DNA from: CAXBGS01 sp963975425 | GTDB lineage: Bacteria > Planctomycetota > Planctomycetia > Pirellulales > Pirellulaceae | Direction of reading: 5' to 3' | NCBI GenBank assembly: GCA_963975425.1 | Contig: CAXBGS010000002.1 | Location: 496,001 to 560,000 of the forward strand | Length of the DNA: 64,000 bases | Shown: positions 27,334 to 36,332 of the stretch, piece after piece | How the letters are laid out: each line of letters starts with the position of its first letter | How positions within the stretch are numbered: position 1 is the first letter of the stretch | Program-made: the position numbers and the translations under genes | Notes under the pieces: model-generated | Told to the model about the DNA's origin: nothing | Seen by the model: the letters and a program-made list of their open reading frames with translations, nothing else | Databases searched by the model: none

Positions 27334-29466
27334 ATGCGGTTTTTGCAGCGTCACGCCAGGGTCCAGTCAACTCGATCCGTTACAGCACCGGTTCAAACAC
27401 GCCGACGTGCGTGGATCAACGCCGGCCGATTACCGGCACGGGTTGCAAAATGGATGACCGGCGCTGTGATGGTCAGTTCGGTCGGATGCGGACTGTTGCA
27501 CAAGATCCCTGACGGCCCACACGACACAAAAACGTCATACCACGACAATTTTGGAATGCGGATCGAATATCCCGAGGTTGCCGAGTGCGCAGCGACCCCG
27601 GCAAGTGCGGCTGCATCCGCTGCGGCCGCGCCACTGGCACTGGAGGATCCCGCAAATCTGCCGGCACGCGAAATGTCGCTCGAAGAAGCGATCAACTTAG
27701 CGGTTAGCCAAAGTCCGATTCTGCGTAACATTGGCGGCACCGTCGTCTCGGCTCCGGCAGCAACCTCGTCCATCTACGACCCGGCGCTGGCGAGTGCGAA
27801 TCCGGCACTGGGTCCCGAGGCGGCACTGTCGGCATTCGATGCCCAGTACTCTCAACAACTTTTCTGGAACAACATCGATCGCCCGCTGAATCGTCAGCCA
27901 TTCGACGCCGGCGCGTTTGTGATCGCCCCGTTCTCTCAAAGTCAAAACGCAACGTTTTCGGCTGAACTGTCCAAACAATCCGCGACCGGAGCCAGTTTTG
28001 CGCTGCGGCACGTGGTGAACTACGCAAGAAACCAGGACCCATCGGTCGCTGCTCAGGTGTTCCCGAGTGACTTTACCGGCTGGGTCGAGGCCGAGTGGCG
28101 TCAACCGTTCTTGCAAGGTGCCGGCACCACGTTTAATCGCATCGCGGGACCGACGACGGTCCCCGGTCAATACAACGGTGTGTTGATCGGACGCGTGACC
28201 GAAGACGTCGCACTTGCCGATTTTGAAGCGTCCATCATTCAGCTTGTCGCAGATGTCGAGGAAGCTTACTGGGACCTTTTCACGGCCTATCGCGTGCTTG
28301 ATACCGTTGTGCGAGGCCGCGAGTCAGCCCTGCAAACATTCCAGTATCAACAAGTCCGGCTTGAGGTTGGCACCGGCCGCCGCGATGAAGAAGCGCAAGC
28401 TCGATCGCAGTATTATCAGTTCCAAGCCCAAGTCGAATCTTCGCTCGGCGGCACCACCGGCCTGTACGCACTCGAGCAGCGACTTCGATACTTGGTCGGA
28501 TTACCCGCGACCGACGGACAATTGATTCGGCCCACAACGTCGCCGACGGATGTCCGCGTTGTTTTCGACTGGAACAGCGCACTGGGCCAGTCATTGGATC
28601 GACGGGTGGAAGTGCGACGACAACGATTCAACGTCAAACGACGAGAATTGGAACTGACCGCCGCCCGTCTGAACCTTCGTCCGCGACTTGACTTTCTAGG
28701 CCAGTATCGCTGGCGTGGTCTTGGCAATCACTTGATCGGCGACACCGACAAAGGCGCTCTGGACAACCTGTACGACAGTATTAGCGACGGCAATTACCAG
28801 GAATGGCAAGCCGGGCTAGAACTGCAACTGCCGGTCGGGATGCGGCTGGCCAGTGTTGCCGTCTCACACGCCAAGCTGAACCTCAAGCGTGAACGAGCCC
28901 TGCTCAGCGAAACAGAGCTGCGCATCAGTCACGACTTGTCCAACGCCGCTCGACAAATCGCGCTGACACACCAATTGCTAGAAACGAATTACAACCGCTA
29001 CATGGCCGATCTCCGTCAAGTCGACGTCTTGCTTCGTCGCTATCGCGACGGGACCGATAACATCAACTTCCTGTTACAGGCGCAGCGACAGGTCGTCGCC
29101 AGCGAAGCGGAATTCTATCGCGCCTTGTCGGACTATAACTTGGCCATCCGTGACTTCCATCGCAACAAAGGATCGCTGCTTGCCTATAACCATGTCCATC
29201 TGGCCGAAGGCCCTTGGACTGCCGGTGCGAGACACGATGCATACGAGGTCGGTCGTTTCCTCACGCCTCGACGAAATCCCGGCGATGTTTATGTACCGCG
29301 ACCGCTAACCTCAGGCGAGTTCGAACCTTCGGAGATCCAGTCGACGTCAGCCATGCAGGGCATGATCGCGGACGAAGGCATGTTGGACACCGATGGCGTG
29401 GTCGAGATTTATACCGAACCGCTCGAACAGGGTCTCCAGTGGGAAGGCGACGCGACGGTTGAGTAA
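27334..29466 (+). CDS. TolC family outer-membrane protein
   Basis: An outer-membrane channel-tunnel protein for efflux or type I secretion. The leader MRFLQRHARVQS...MTGAVMVSSVGCGLL ends in a weak lipobox with Cys112 counted from the longest frame. The helical-barrel pattern is clear: SLEEAINLAVSQSPIL at the start of the first repeat, long alpha-helical stretches (LVADVEEAYWDLFTAYRVLD), and the second repeat AEFYRALSDYNLAIRDFHRNKGSLLAYN. Pro/Asp-rich C-terminal tail (after about 680). It is monocistronic here; no HlyD or inner-membrane partner is adjacent, though an RND pair without its own TolC is at 59-64 kb. Pairing the two is inference. Confidence 0.86.
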   Translation: MRFLQRHARVQSTRSVTAPVQTRRRAWINAGRLPARVAKWMTGAVMVSSVGCGLLHKIPDGPHDTKTSYHDNFGMRIEYPEVAECAATPASAAASAAAAPLALEDPANLPAREMSLEEAINLAVSQSPILRNIGGTVVSAPAATSSIYDPALASANPALGPEAALSAFDAQYSQQLFWNNIDRPLNRQPFDAGAFVIAPFSQSQNATFSAELSKQSATGASFALRHVVNYARNQDPSVAAQVFPSDFTGWVEAEWRQPFLQGAGTTFNRIAGPTTVPGQYNGVLIGRVTEDVALADFEASIIQLVADVEEAYWDLFTAYRVLDTVVRGRESALQTFQYQQVRLEVGTGRRDEEAQARSQYYQFQAQVESSLGGTTGLYALEQRLRYLVGLPATDGQLIRPTTSPTDVRVVFDWNSALGQSLDRRVEVRRQRFNVKRRELELTAARLNLRPRLDFLGQYRWRGLGNHLIGDTDKGALDNLYDSISDGNYQEWQAGLELQLPVGMRLASVAVSHAKLNLKRERALLSETELRISHDLSNAARQIALTHQLLETNYNRYMADLRQVDVLLRRYRDGTDNINFLLQAQRQVVASEAEFYRALSDYNLAIRDFHRNKGSLLAYNHVHLAEGPWTAGARHDAYEVGRFLTPRRNPGDVYVPRPLTSGEFEPSEIQSTSAMQGMIADEGMLDTDGVVEIYTEPLEQGLQWEGDATVE

Positions 29467-29499
29467 ACCGTCTCTAACCCGAGCAGTGAAGACCCGTCG

Positions 29500-30174
29500 T
29501 TACGCGTTCGGGCACGAATCGCGGTTTTCGTACACGACGCGGTAGACCGGTATGTGGTGTTGCCGGCTGCGTCGTTCAAAGTGCGTTCGATAGTCAAGGT
29601 CGTGCGTTGCTTCTGCTTCCTGTTCGGGAATCGGAACGCCCAACTGTGGCGCGATCTCGGCAATCATTTCGATTGTGTCTTCGAAGTAATCCAGGACATC
29701 GGTCCAAAAGTGAAAGCGACCGCCGACGCGAATCGCCTTGGCAAAGTTCTTGATGCTCGTCTCATTCAAGACGCGACGCTTGCGATGACGCTTCTTCCAC
29801 CACGGGTCGGGAAAGTAAACGTGGACGGCTTCCAAGCTTGCAGGCTCGATTCGATCTTTGAACAGCGGTTCGGCGTCACCACAAATCATCATTGCGTTGT
29901 TCTGACCGGTTTTCGCTAAACGTGTCGCCGCGTGATGCGCATACTTTCTCGCAATCTCGATACCAAGAAAATTGTGGTGGGGCGTCGTCACCGCTGCGGT
30001 CGCAAGAAACAAACCTTTGCCCGAGCCGACTTCGATCTCGAGCGGCAAATCATTCTCGAACAGCGTCGGGCTGCTCAGTTGCGCCGGCAACTGCTCGACA
30101 TCACGAAAGTATTTGTCGACTTCGACGGGGTTGGCGGGACGGCGAATGGGGCGGCGTGGCATGAAAAATTGCAT
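29500..30174 (-). CDS. trmB: tRNA (guanine46-N7)-methyltransferase
   Basis: SAM-dependent methylation of G46 in the tRNA variable loop. Seen: LEIEVGSGKGLFLATAA (SAM-binding motif I), MICGDAEPLF, and the catalytic/signature block VHVYFPDPWWKKRHRKRRVLNE. Length of 224 is normal. It is transcribed divergently from the hem fusion, with 83 bp between the starts, so it shares that short promoter region. Confidence 0.95.
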   Translation of the reverse strand: MQFFMPRRPIRRPANPVEVDKYFRDVEQLPAQLSSPTLFENDLPLEIEVGSGKGLFLATAAVTTPHHNFLGIEIARKYAHHAATRLAKTGQNNAMMICGDAEPLFKDRIEPASLEAVHVYFPDPWWKKRHRKRRVLNETSIKNFAKAIRVGGRFHFWTDVLDYFEDTIEMIAEIAPQLGVPIPEQEAEATHDLDYRTHFERRSRQHHIPVYRVVYENRDSCPNA

Positions 30175-30220
30175 TAGAGGGTTGACGTAAGCACGAGCGA
30201 CCGGGCCTGTCGTGTCGATT

Positions 30221-30250
30221 TTGACCGCTCATCGTAACTTCGCATAAATT
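30221..30250 (+). promoter_or_regulatory. sigma70-like promoter before the hem fusion
   Basis: TTGACC (30221-30226), an 18-nt spacer and TAAATT (30245-30250). Transcription would begin near 30257, immediately before ATG 30258, giving a leaderless message or favouring the in-frame ATG at 30324 as the true start. Promoter quality is modest; no experimental support. Confidence 0.4.
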
Positions 30251-30257
30251 CCCTACA

Positions 30258-32270
30258 ATGGCGGGCCGTCCATTCGACGGCCGCTTTGCATTTAAATATC
30301 AAAATCTGTTTCTGAATACTGAAATGCCTGAATCCGATAGGTCCGAATCCGACCAACCGAAAACCAATTTTGATGGACTTCGGGTTGCTGCGTTGGAAAG
30401 CCGACGAGCCGATGATATCGCCAGGATGATCGGACGGTTCGGCGGCGAGGCGCACGTCAGCCCTTCGATGCGTGAAGTGCCGATTGAGCCCAATCGCAGC
30501 GCAATCGACTTTGCCTATCGGGTCATCACCGGCGAAATCCATATCGTGGTACTGATGACCGGTGTGGGCTTTCGCTATTTGCTGCGAGCGATCGAGCGAC
30601 ACGTCGACCAGCAACGTTTCCTTAACGCATTGTCCGATGTGGTGACCGTCTGTCGCGGCCCTAAACCGGCTGCGGCTATGCGAGAGTTCGGGCTGACGCC
30701 GACGCATCGTGTTCCCGAGCCAAACACGTGGCGAGAATTGCTACAGACCATCGACGCAAATGTTCCCATCGCCAATCAAGTCATCGGTCTGCAAGAGTAC
30801 GGTGTCTCTAACGCATCGCTCGTCGCCGGCCTGGAAGCACGCGGCGCGACGGTCGAACCCATCCGCGTCTACGGTTGGGACTTTCCCACCGACACTGGTC
30901 CGCTGGAAGCAAACGTTCGTGCGTTGGCCGCCGGCGAACGTGACGTCTTGCTGCTGACCAGCGCGCATCAAGTCGTCAACATGTTGCGAATGGCCGAACG
31001 ATTGCACATTGTTGATCAGTTGCGAACGGCACTGCACGCCACGATGGTCGCCTCGATCGGGCCCACCACCAGCGAAATGTTGGCCGAGTGCGATATTCAC
31101 GTCGATTTAGAACCGTCGCATCCGAAAATGGGCCACCTGGTGACCGAAGCCGCAAGCCAAAGTCGAGAACTCACTAATTCAAAACGCCGAATCCGCATCA
31201 GCATGCCAAACGTCGACACCCCCAAAGATGCCCATCCGTCCGTCGATAGCCTGTTCATGAAGGCTTGTCGTGGCGAACCGACCGAACGCACGCCCATTTG
31301 GCTGATGCGACAAGCCGGGCGGTACATGTCAGAGTACCGCGAAGTCCGCGCCAAGCAATCGTTCTTGGAACTCTGTGCGAATCCGAAACTGTGCAGCGAG
31401 GTGATGTGCACCGCCGTGGATCGGCTTGGTGTCGACGCCGCAATTATCTTTTCGGATCTGTTGCCGATTCTGGTGCCCATGGGAATGGACCTCGAATTTG
31501 TTAAAGGCGATGGTCCCGTCATCCATAACCCCGTTCGAGAAGCCGCGGATATTGATCGCGTCAAATCGCTGGACGATCCGCAACAGTTGGACTTTGTCTA
31601 CGAGACGGTTCGTCAGACGCGCGCCGATCTGCCGGACGAAATTCCATTGATCGGATTTGCCGGCGCCCCGTTTACCCTGGCAAGTTATGCAATCGAAGGT
31701 GGAGGCAGCCGGCAATACCTGCACACCAAGAAACTGATGTATGGCGACGGCGGCGCTTGGTCGTCGCTGATGCAGAAACTGTCCGAAGCGATTGTCGTTT
31801 ACCTGAATCATCAAATTGCCGCAGGCGCTCAGTGCGTGCAACTGTTCGATAGTTGGGCCGGTTGCCTATCGTCGGACGATTACCAGCAATACGTGATGCC
31901 ATGGATGAAACAAATCATTGCGTCCATTGCACCGGGAGTCCCCGTTATCAACTTCGCCACCGGTAACCCGGAACTGTTGCCGTTATTGCGAGCGGATCGT
32001 CGGACCGTGGTCGGAGTCGATTGGCGGATTCCTTTGAACGTCGCTTGGCAACGGATCGGCCACGACTGCAGCGTGCAAGGCAACCTGGACCCGGCGGTGT
32101 TGTTGACTGAACCAGAAACGATTTGCGCGGCCGCCGAGAAAGTCCTCAATGCCGCGGCAGGACGACCGGGACATATCTTTAATCTCGGCCACGGCGTGAT
32201 GAAGGAAACACCCGTGGAGAATGTCATCGCGCTGGTCGAGTTCGTGAAAAACTTCCATTCGAATTCGTAA
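30258..32270 (+). CDS. hemD-hemE: fused uroporphyrinogen-III synthase / uroporphyrinogen decarboxylase
   Basis: Two consecutive haem-pathway enzymes in one 670-residue frame. Residues about 40-310 are a HEM4 domain (LRVAALESRRADDIARMI, VVLMTGVGFRYLL, VIGLQEYGVSNASLVAGLEARGA, VLLLTSAHQVVNML), which closes and inverts hydroxymethylbilane. Residues about 328-670 are HemE: TPIWLMRQAGRYMSEYR with the conserved Arg pair, FSDLLPILVPMGMDLEF, GFAGAPFTLASY, and LDPAVLLT near the end. A linker of about 20 residues joins them; an in-frame ATG at 31203 could also start free HemE. The start is either ATG 30258 or ATG 30324. fhcB follows 11 nt downstream. Fusion of these two activities is not the usual arrangement. 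Confidence 0.93.
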   Translation: MAGRPFDGRFAFKYQNLFLNTEMPESDRSESDQPKTNFDGLRVAALESRRADDIARMIGRFGGEAHVSPSMREVPIEPNRSAIDFAYRVITGEIHIVVLMTGVGFRYLLRAIERHVDQQRFLNALSDVVTVCRGPKPAAAMREFGLTPTHRVPEPNTWRELLQTIDANVPIANQVIGLQEYGVSNASLVAGLEARGATVEPIRVYGWDFPTDTGPLEANVRALAAGERDVLLLTSAHQVVNMLRMAERLHIVDQLRTALHATMVASIGPTTSEMLAECDIHVDLEPSHPKMGHLVTEAASQSRELTNSKRRIRISMPNVDTPKDAHPSVDSLFMKACRGEPTERTPIWLMRQAGRYMSEYREVRAKQSFLELCANPKLCSEVMCTAVDRLGVDAAIIFSDLLPILVPMGMDLEFVKGDGPVIHNPVREAADIDRVKSLDDPQQLDFVYETVRQTRADLPDEIPLIGFAGAPFTLASYAIEGGGSRQYLHTKKLMYGDGGAWSSLMQKLSEAIVVYLNHQIAAGAQCVQLFDSWAGCLSSDDYQQYVMPWMKQIIASIAPGVPVINFATGNPELLPLLRADRRTVVGVDWRIPLNVAWQRIGHDCSVQGNLDPAVLLTEPETICAAAEKVLNAAAGRPGHIFNLGHGVMKETPVENVIALVEFVKNFHSNS

Positions 32271-32281
32271 CGAGACGAAGC

Positions 32282-33364
32282 TTGAAATCCGTGAACGTTG
32301 TTTGCCCGTTCTGTCCGCTCCACTGCGATGATCTGCAGGTCGGCGACGACGGCGCGGTGAATGTGCGCTGCGACATCGCAGTGCGTTCGTTCGCCAATGC
32401 GGTCAACCCCTCGTCGGCCCGGATCGGCGACAAGCCCGCAACGCTTGCCGAAGCGACTCGGTTCGTCCAAAACCAAATCCAATCCAAACCGCCCGCCGTC
32501 CTGTCCGGCTCCCAACCGCTTTCGGTTGCCCGGCGGCTGCACGACATGCAGGCCGACGGCTTGATCGACTGGCACCTCAGCCAAACGGCGACGCACCGAT
32601 CGCTTCGGCGTACCATCAGTCGTGATGGCGTCATCGCCGCAACCTTGGCCGATGTCAAGCGTCATGCCGATTGCATTTGGTCGATCGGAAACGTCGATCG
32701 GAAAATCATCCCGCGGATCGACGAGTGGCTGTCGCCGCCGCAGGGTCAAGCCGTTTCTTTCATAGCCTCAGGTGGAATCACCACGCGCCAACTCGGTGAT
32801 CTGCTGCATGCGATCCGGCGTGGGCAATCACCGATCGACCCGGCGCTGACACCGGTCTTTGATACACTTTCCAATAGCCGGTACCTCGCGGTCGCTTGGT
32901 TCGATGACGGGTTTGATCCCATCGAAGCCGAGGCGTCATCGGCAATCTTGCTGGATCTGATTTCGCTGTTGAACGAACCACAAGAGGATCGGGATCGACG
33001 CGCGGTCTTGCTTTCCTTTGATCCTTGCCAAACGATACAAAACGTATCGCTGTGGCGGGAAAACCGCATCCTAGGTGATGCCAACGAACTTGATCTTGCC
33101 GCGCTGATTGCGGGCGAAACCATCGTCGTGCGTCTGGGCCAACTGCCGGGCCGTTCGGACTTTGTTTCGGCGCAACTCGGCGGCGAGGATCCGGGCCCGG
33201 AATCGGCCCAGGTGTATATCCCCGTTTCCGTTGAAGGTGTTCATCACACCGACATGATCGTTCGCGGTGACTCAGCCGTCACGTTGCCGCTGATGGCAAC
33301 GGCCAAGTCCGAATTGCCGTCGGCGATTGACTGGTTAGAAAGTCTGTTCAGCGCGTCCGTCTAA
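32282..33364 (+). CDS. fhcB: formylmethanofuran dehydrogenase subunit B homologue
   Basis: VNVVCPFCPLHCDDLQV shows the Fe-S motif C8-x2-C11-x3-C15, with a further Cys at 30 (VNVRCDIAV), matching the N-terminus of FwdB/FhcB. In bacteria FhcB belongs to the formyltransferase/hydrolase complex that converts formyl-tetrahydromethanopterin to formate during formaldehyde oxidation. At 360 residues it is shorter than archaeal FwdB. Start is TTG 32282, or GTG 32291. It follows the hem fusion by 11 nt, a tight operon. No other fhc, mtdB or mch gene is in the window, so the C1 genes are scattered, as known in some planctomycetes. Confidence 0.82.
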   Translation: MKSVNVVCPFCPLHCDDLQVGDDGAVNVRCDIAVRSFANAVNPSSARIGDKPATLAEATRFVQNQIQSKPPAVLSGSQPLSVARRLHDMQADGLIDWHLSQTATHRSLRRTISRDGVIAATLADVKRHADCIWSIGNVDRKIIPRIDEWLSPPQGQAVSFIASGGITTRQLGDLLHAIRRGQSPIDPALTPVFDTLSNSRYLAVAWFDDGFDPIEAEASSAILLDLISLLNEPQEDRDRRAVLLSFDPCQTIQNVSLWRENRILGDANELDLAALIAGETIVVRLGQLPGRSDFVSAQLGGEDPGPESAQVYIPVSVEGVHHTDMIVRGDSAVTLPLMATAKSELPSAIDWLESLFSASV

Positions 33365-33394
33365 ATCGACCAACAAAGCTCTGGAGAATTGATC

Positions 33395-34894
33395 ATGGTG
33401 AAAGACATCAATCGCGTCTCTACGCGACGTCAACGAATTCTTTTCGCAAGTGCTTTCGTGCTGGCATTCGGCTTGGCGTTCGATGCGACTGGGATCGCGG
33501 TCAGCGCCGAGACAGACGAGCAGCCAGGGATCGCTAAACGTCCTAACGTGATCGTCGTGATCGCCGATGACCTGGGTTACGGCGAAACAGGAATGATGGG
33601 CAACCGCGAAATTCCGACTCCGCATATCGATGCCCTCGCCGCCGATGGAATTCGCTGTACGTCGGGTTATGTCACAGCGTCCTTCTGCAGCCCCTCGCGT
33701 GCCGGATTGATGACGGGGCGTTATCAAGCTCGATTCGGCTATGACATCAATCCAACTGGCGAGCGAAATCTTCTGCCTCAAGCCGGGTTGCCCGAAACGG
33801 AAACCACGTTCGTTCAAAAGCTTGCCGACGCGGGATACGTCACCGGCCTCGTCGGCAAATGGCATCTTGGTGCTTCTGAAACAAAGCATCCGCTGCAAAA
33901 GGGTTTCCAACACTTTTACGGATTCTTGCACGAAGGCCACTATTACGTCCCGGGGCCGCCTTACAAAAACGTTTTGACGATGGTGCGCGACACCACGCTG
34001 GAACCTGGCAAACGCGTACGAGAAAAGAATTTCATTCGGGGTAATTACCGGCCGATGAATGAACCCTTGTATGACAAAGACAATCCAATCTTGCGTGGAC
34101 AAGAAACGATCGTCGAAGGCGACTATTTGACCGACGCGATCACTGATGAAGCGGTCGAGTTCATCGATTCAAATTCGGACCAATCGTTCTGTCTGGTTGT
34201 TTCGTACAACGCGGTGCATAGCCCTCTGCAGTCGCTGCAGTCGGATATGAAAGAACTGGGGCGGATTAAAGATGTTCAGCGGCGGATTTTTGCCGGGATG
34301 TTGGTCGCACTTGACCGGGGCGTTGGACGCCTGAGGCGTGCGATCGACGACCACAAGCTGCAACGAGACACGCTGGTCGTCTTTGTCAGCGATAACGGGG
34401 GGCCGACCGAAGAACTGACCAGCAGCAACGCCCCGCTGCGCGACGGCAAGGGATCGCTTTACGAAGGCGGAATTCGCGTCCCGATGGTTTGGTTGATGCC
34501 GGGCCGGTTGCCGAGCGGACATGTCGAAAAACGCCCGGTCCTCAGCCTGGACATCGGCGCAACGGCTCTCGACCTAGCCGGGCTTCCACCCGAGAAATCC
34601 TTTGACGGCAAAAGCATTCTGCCATGGATCGATCGACCCGGCATCGAATCGCCACACCAGCGAATTTACTGGCGCATGCCGGGCGGTCGTTGTGCCTTGC
34701 GAGCGGGGAATTGGAAGATCGTACGTCCGAAAAAGAACCAGCCGTTTGAACTGTATCACTTGGCGAGCGATCTCGCCGAAACCACCAACGTTGCGGCCGA
34801 GTATCCCGACAAGTTGAAAGAATTGATCAATCAGTGGACCGCGATGGATGCGACCATGGCGGACCCGATCGTTCTGCCGCCGCGAAAAAAGTAA
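33395..34894 (+). CDS. secreted sulfatase, type I
   Basis: A signal peptide (basic RVSTRRQR, hydrophobic ILFASAFVLAFGLAF, cleavage near VSA/ET) precedes a standard catalytic domain. VIVVIADDLGYG holds the metal-binding Asp pair; the maturation motif is C98-S-P-S-R-A-G-L-M-T-G; VGKWHLG and FVSDNGGP supply the Lys/His and Asp/Asn ligands. A GGAG site 8 nt upstream fixes ATG 33395; TTG 33389 is in frame but less likely. It is 30 nt after fhcB, on the same strand, yet functionally unrelated. Substrate probably a sulfated glycan. Confidence 0.93.
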   Translation: MVKDINRVSTRRQRILFASAFVLAFGLAFDATGIAVSAETDEQPGIAKRPNVIVVIADDLGYGETGMMGNREIPTPHIDALAADGIRCTSGYVTASFCSPSRAGLMTGRYQARFGYDINPTGERNLLPQAGLPETETTFVQKLADAGYVTGLVGKWHLGASETKHPLQKGFQHFYGFLHEGHYYVPGPPYKNVLTMVRDTTLEPGKRVREKNFIRGNYRPMNEPLYDKDNPILRGQETIVEGDYLTDAITDEAVEFIDSNSDQSFCLVVSYNAVHSPLQSLQSDMKELGRIKDVQRRIFAGMLVALDRGVGRLRRAIDDHKLQRDTLVVFVSDNGGPTEELTSSNAPLRDGKGSLYEGGIRVPMVWLMPGRLPSGHVEKRPVLSLDIGATALDLAGLPPEKSFDGKSILPWIDRPGIESPHQRIYWRMPGGRCALRAGNWKIVRPKKNQPFELYHLASDLAETTNVAAEYPDKLKELINQWTAMDATMADPIVLPPRKK

Positions 34895-35052
34895 GCCTTG
34901 CCCGCAAGAGCACCCCGATCGTCGGACTCGGACGCGCATCGTGGCCGGGTGCTCGGACTGCGTTTCTCTGATCGCGTGGTCCTGACGTGAAGCACTGGTC
35001 ACGTGGCAGGATCGTGTGTTACTGATCGCGGCGCTGCGTCCCCGTCCTGACC

Positions 35053-36177
35053 CTACCAGCGCAGCAGCGCCGTCCCCCAAGTCAGTCCGGCACCGAAACC
35101 ACACAGCAACATCAAATCGCCGCGATTGATTTGCCCGTCGCGAACCGCTTCGTCCAGGGCCAGCGGAATGCTCGCGCCGGACGTGTTCCCGTAACGGTCC
35201 AGGTTCACGAAGACTCTCTCGGGTGCGACATCCAGATCGGAGACGGCCGAGTCGATGATGCGCTGATTGGCTTGATGCAAGACGACCAGCGACAGCTCGT
35301 CAGCGCTGACATCGGCGTGGCGCAGGACTTGCTTTGTACTTTCATCGAACACGCGTACGGCCCACTTGAAAACGTTGCGACCGTCCATCGCTAAGTAATG
35401 CGCGCCCTCGTCGATCGCTTTGACATCTAGCGGGCGACGCGTGCCACCGGCTGGGATGCAAAGCATGTCACCGCCCTCGCCTTCGCTGCCGACTTGATAG
35501 GACAGGATGCCTGATGCCAAATCACCGTCGGCAGACTCGCCGTCCGGCTTCATCAGCACAGCGCCCGCGCCGTCACCGAACAACGGATACGTTTTTTTGT
35601 CTTCTGGATTAACGGTGCGGCTCATCAAATCGGCCCCCACCACCAACGCACATCGACTATTGCCCGCCGCGATAAACTGTGCCGCGGTCGTCATGGCATA
35701 CATGAAACCTGCGCAGGCGGCGTTGATGTCCATCGCGGGTGCCAAAGCACCTAGTCGATCCTGCAACCGACAAGCCGTCGACGGTGTCTGATTGTCGGGT
35801 GTGATCGTGGCCACCAAAATCAGATCAATCTCGTGGACGTCGGTTTGGGCTTGCTCAAGGCATCGCAGCGCCGCTTCGTAGCACAAATCGCTGGTCGCTT
35901 GGTCGTCGCCGGCCCGTCGTCGCTCGCGGATTCCCGTGCGCCGGACAATCCACTCGCTGTCGCAACCCAATGCCGCCAAGTCCTCATTGGTCACCACGTT
36001 CTCAGGCGCAAAGGAACCGGTTCCGACGATCCGAACTCCTGGCACTGACCCCATGCGGCCACGCGTTTGCACGGCAGCCGCGGTCCGGCGGGCTGGGTCC
36101 GGTTTGGCGTTGGGTTCCGTCGCGCGCGAAGGGCTCGCTGGCGGCGACGTCTGGCACGGGGATGTCGATTCAGACAT
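35053..36177 (-). CDS. fabH: beta-ketoacyl-ACP synthase III (FabH-like)
   Basis: Starts fatty-acid synthesis by condensing acetyl-CoA with malonyl-ACP. The triad is visible: Cys in INAACAGFMYAM, His in VVLHQANQRIID, Asn in RYGNTSGASIPLAL. GAGLTWGTALLRW forms the expected C-terminus. It carries about 45 extra N-terminal residues (Pro/Ala/Arg-rich, no domain) before VRIVGTGSFAPENVV; the true start may be Met42 (ATG about 36054). It is transcribed divergently from the signal peptidase gene and is not in a fab cluster. Confidence 0.93.
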   Translation of the reverse strand: MSESTSPCQTSPPASPSRATEPNAKPDPARRTAAAVQTRGRMGSVPGVRIVGTGSFAPENVVTNEDLAALGCDSEWIVRRTGIRERRRAGDDQATSDLCYEAALRCLEQAQTDVHEIDLILVATITPDNQTPSTACRLQDRLGALAPAMDINAACAGFMYAMTTAAQFIAAGNSRCALVVGADLMSRTVNPEDKKTYPLFGDGAGAVLMKPDGESADGDLASGILSYQVGSEGEGGDMLCIPAGGTRRPLDVKAIDEGAHYLAMDGRNVFKWAVRVFDESTKQVLRHADVSADELSLVVLHQANQRIIDSAVSDLDVAPERVFVNLDRYGNTSGASIPLALDEAVRDGQINRGDLMLLCGFGAGLTWGTALLRW

Positions 36178-36332
36178 TCTGGCGTTTCACGCTATGTTGA
36201 TACGGCGACTCGGCATCCGCCGAAAGCGTCGATCATAGAAAAGGACTTGAAGAACGAAGGTCGAGATTATAGCCCGTTCCCGCTTTTGACGTTAGGCGAA
36301 CTGCGAGACGCAAATTTGGGCGAAAATATCAA

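Noticed and set aside
33395..34894. sulfatase as part of a polysaccharide-use locus with the other two
   Set aside because: The three sulfatases are about 20 kb apart, each alone, with no glycan transporter or glycosidase nearby.
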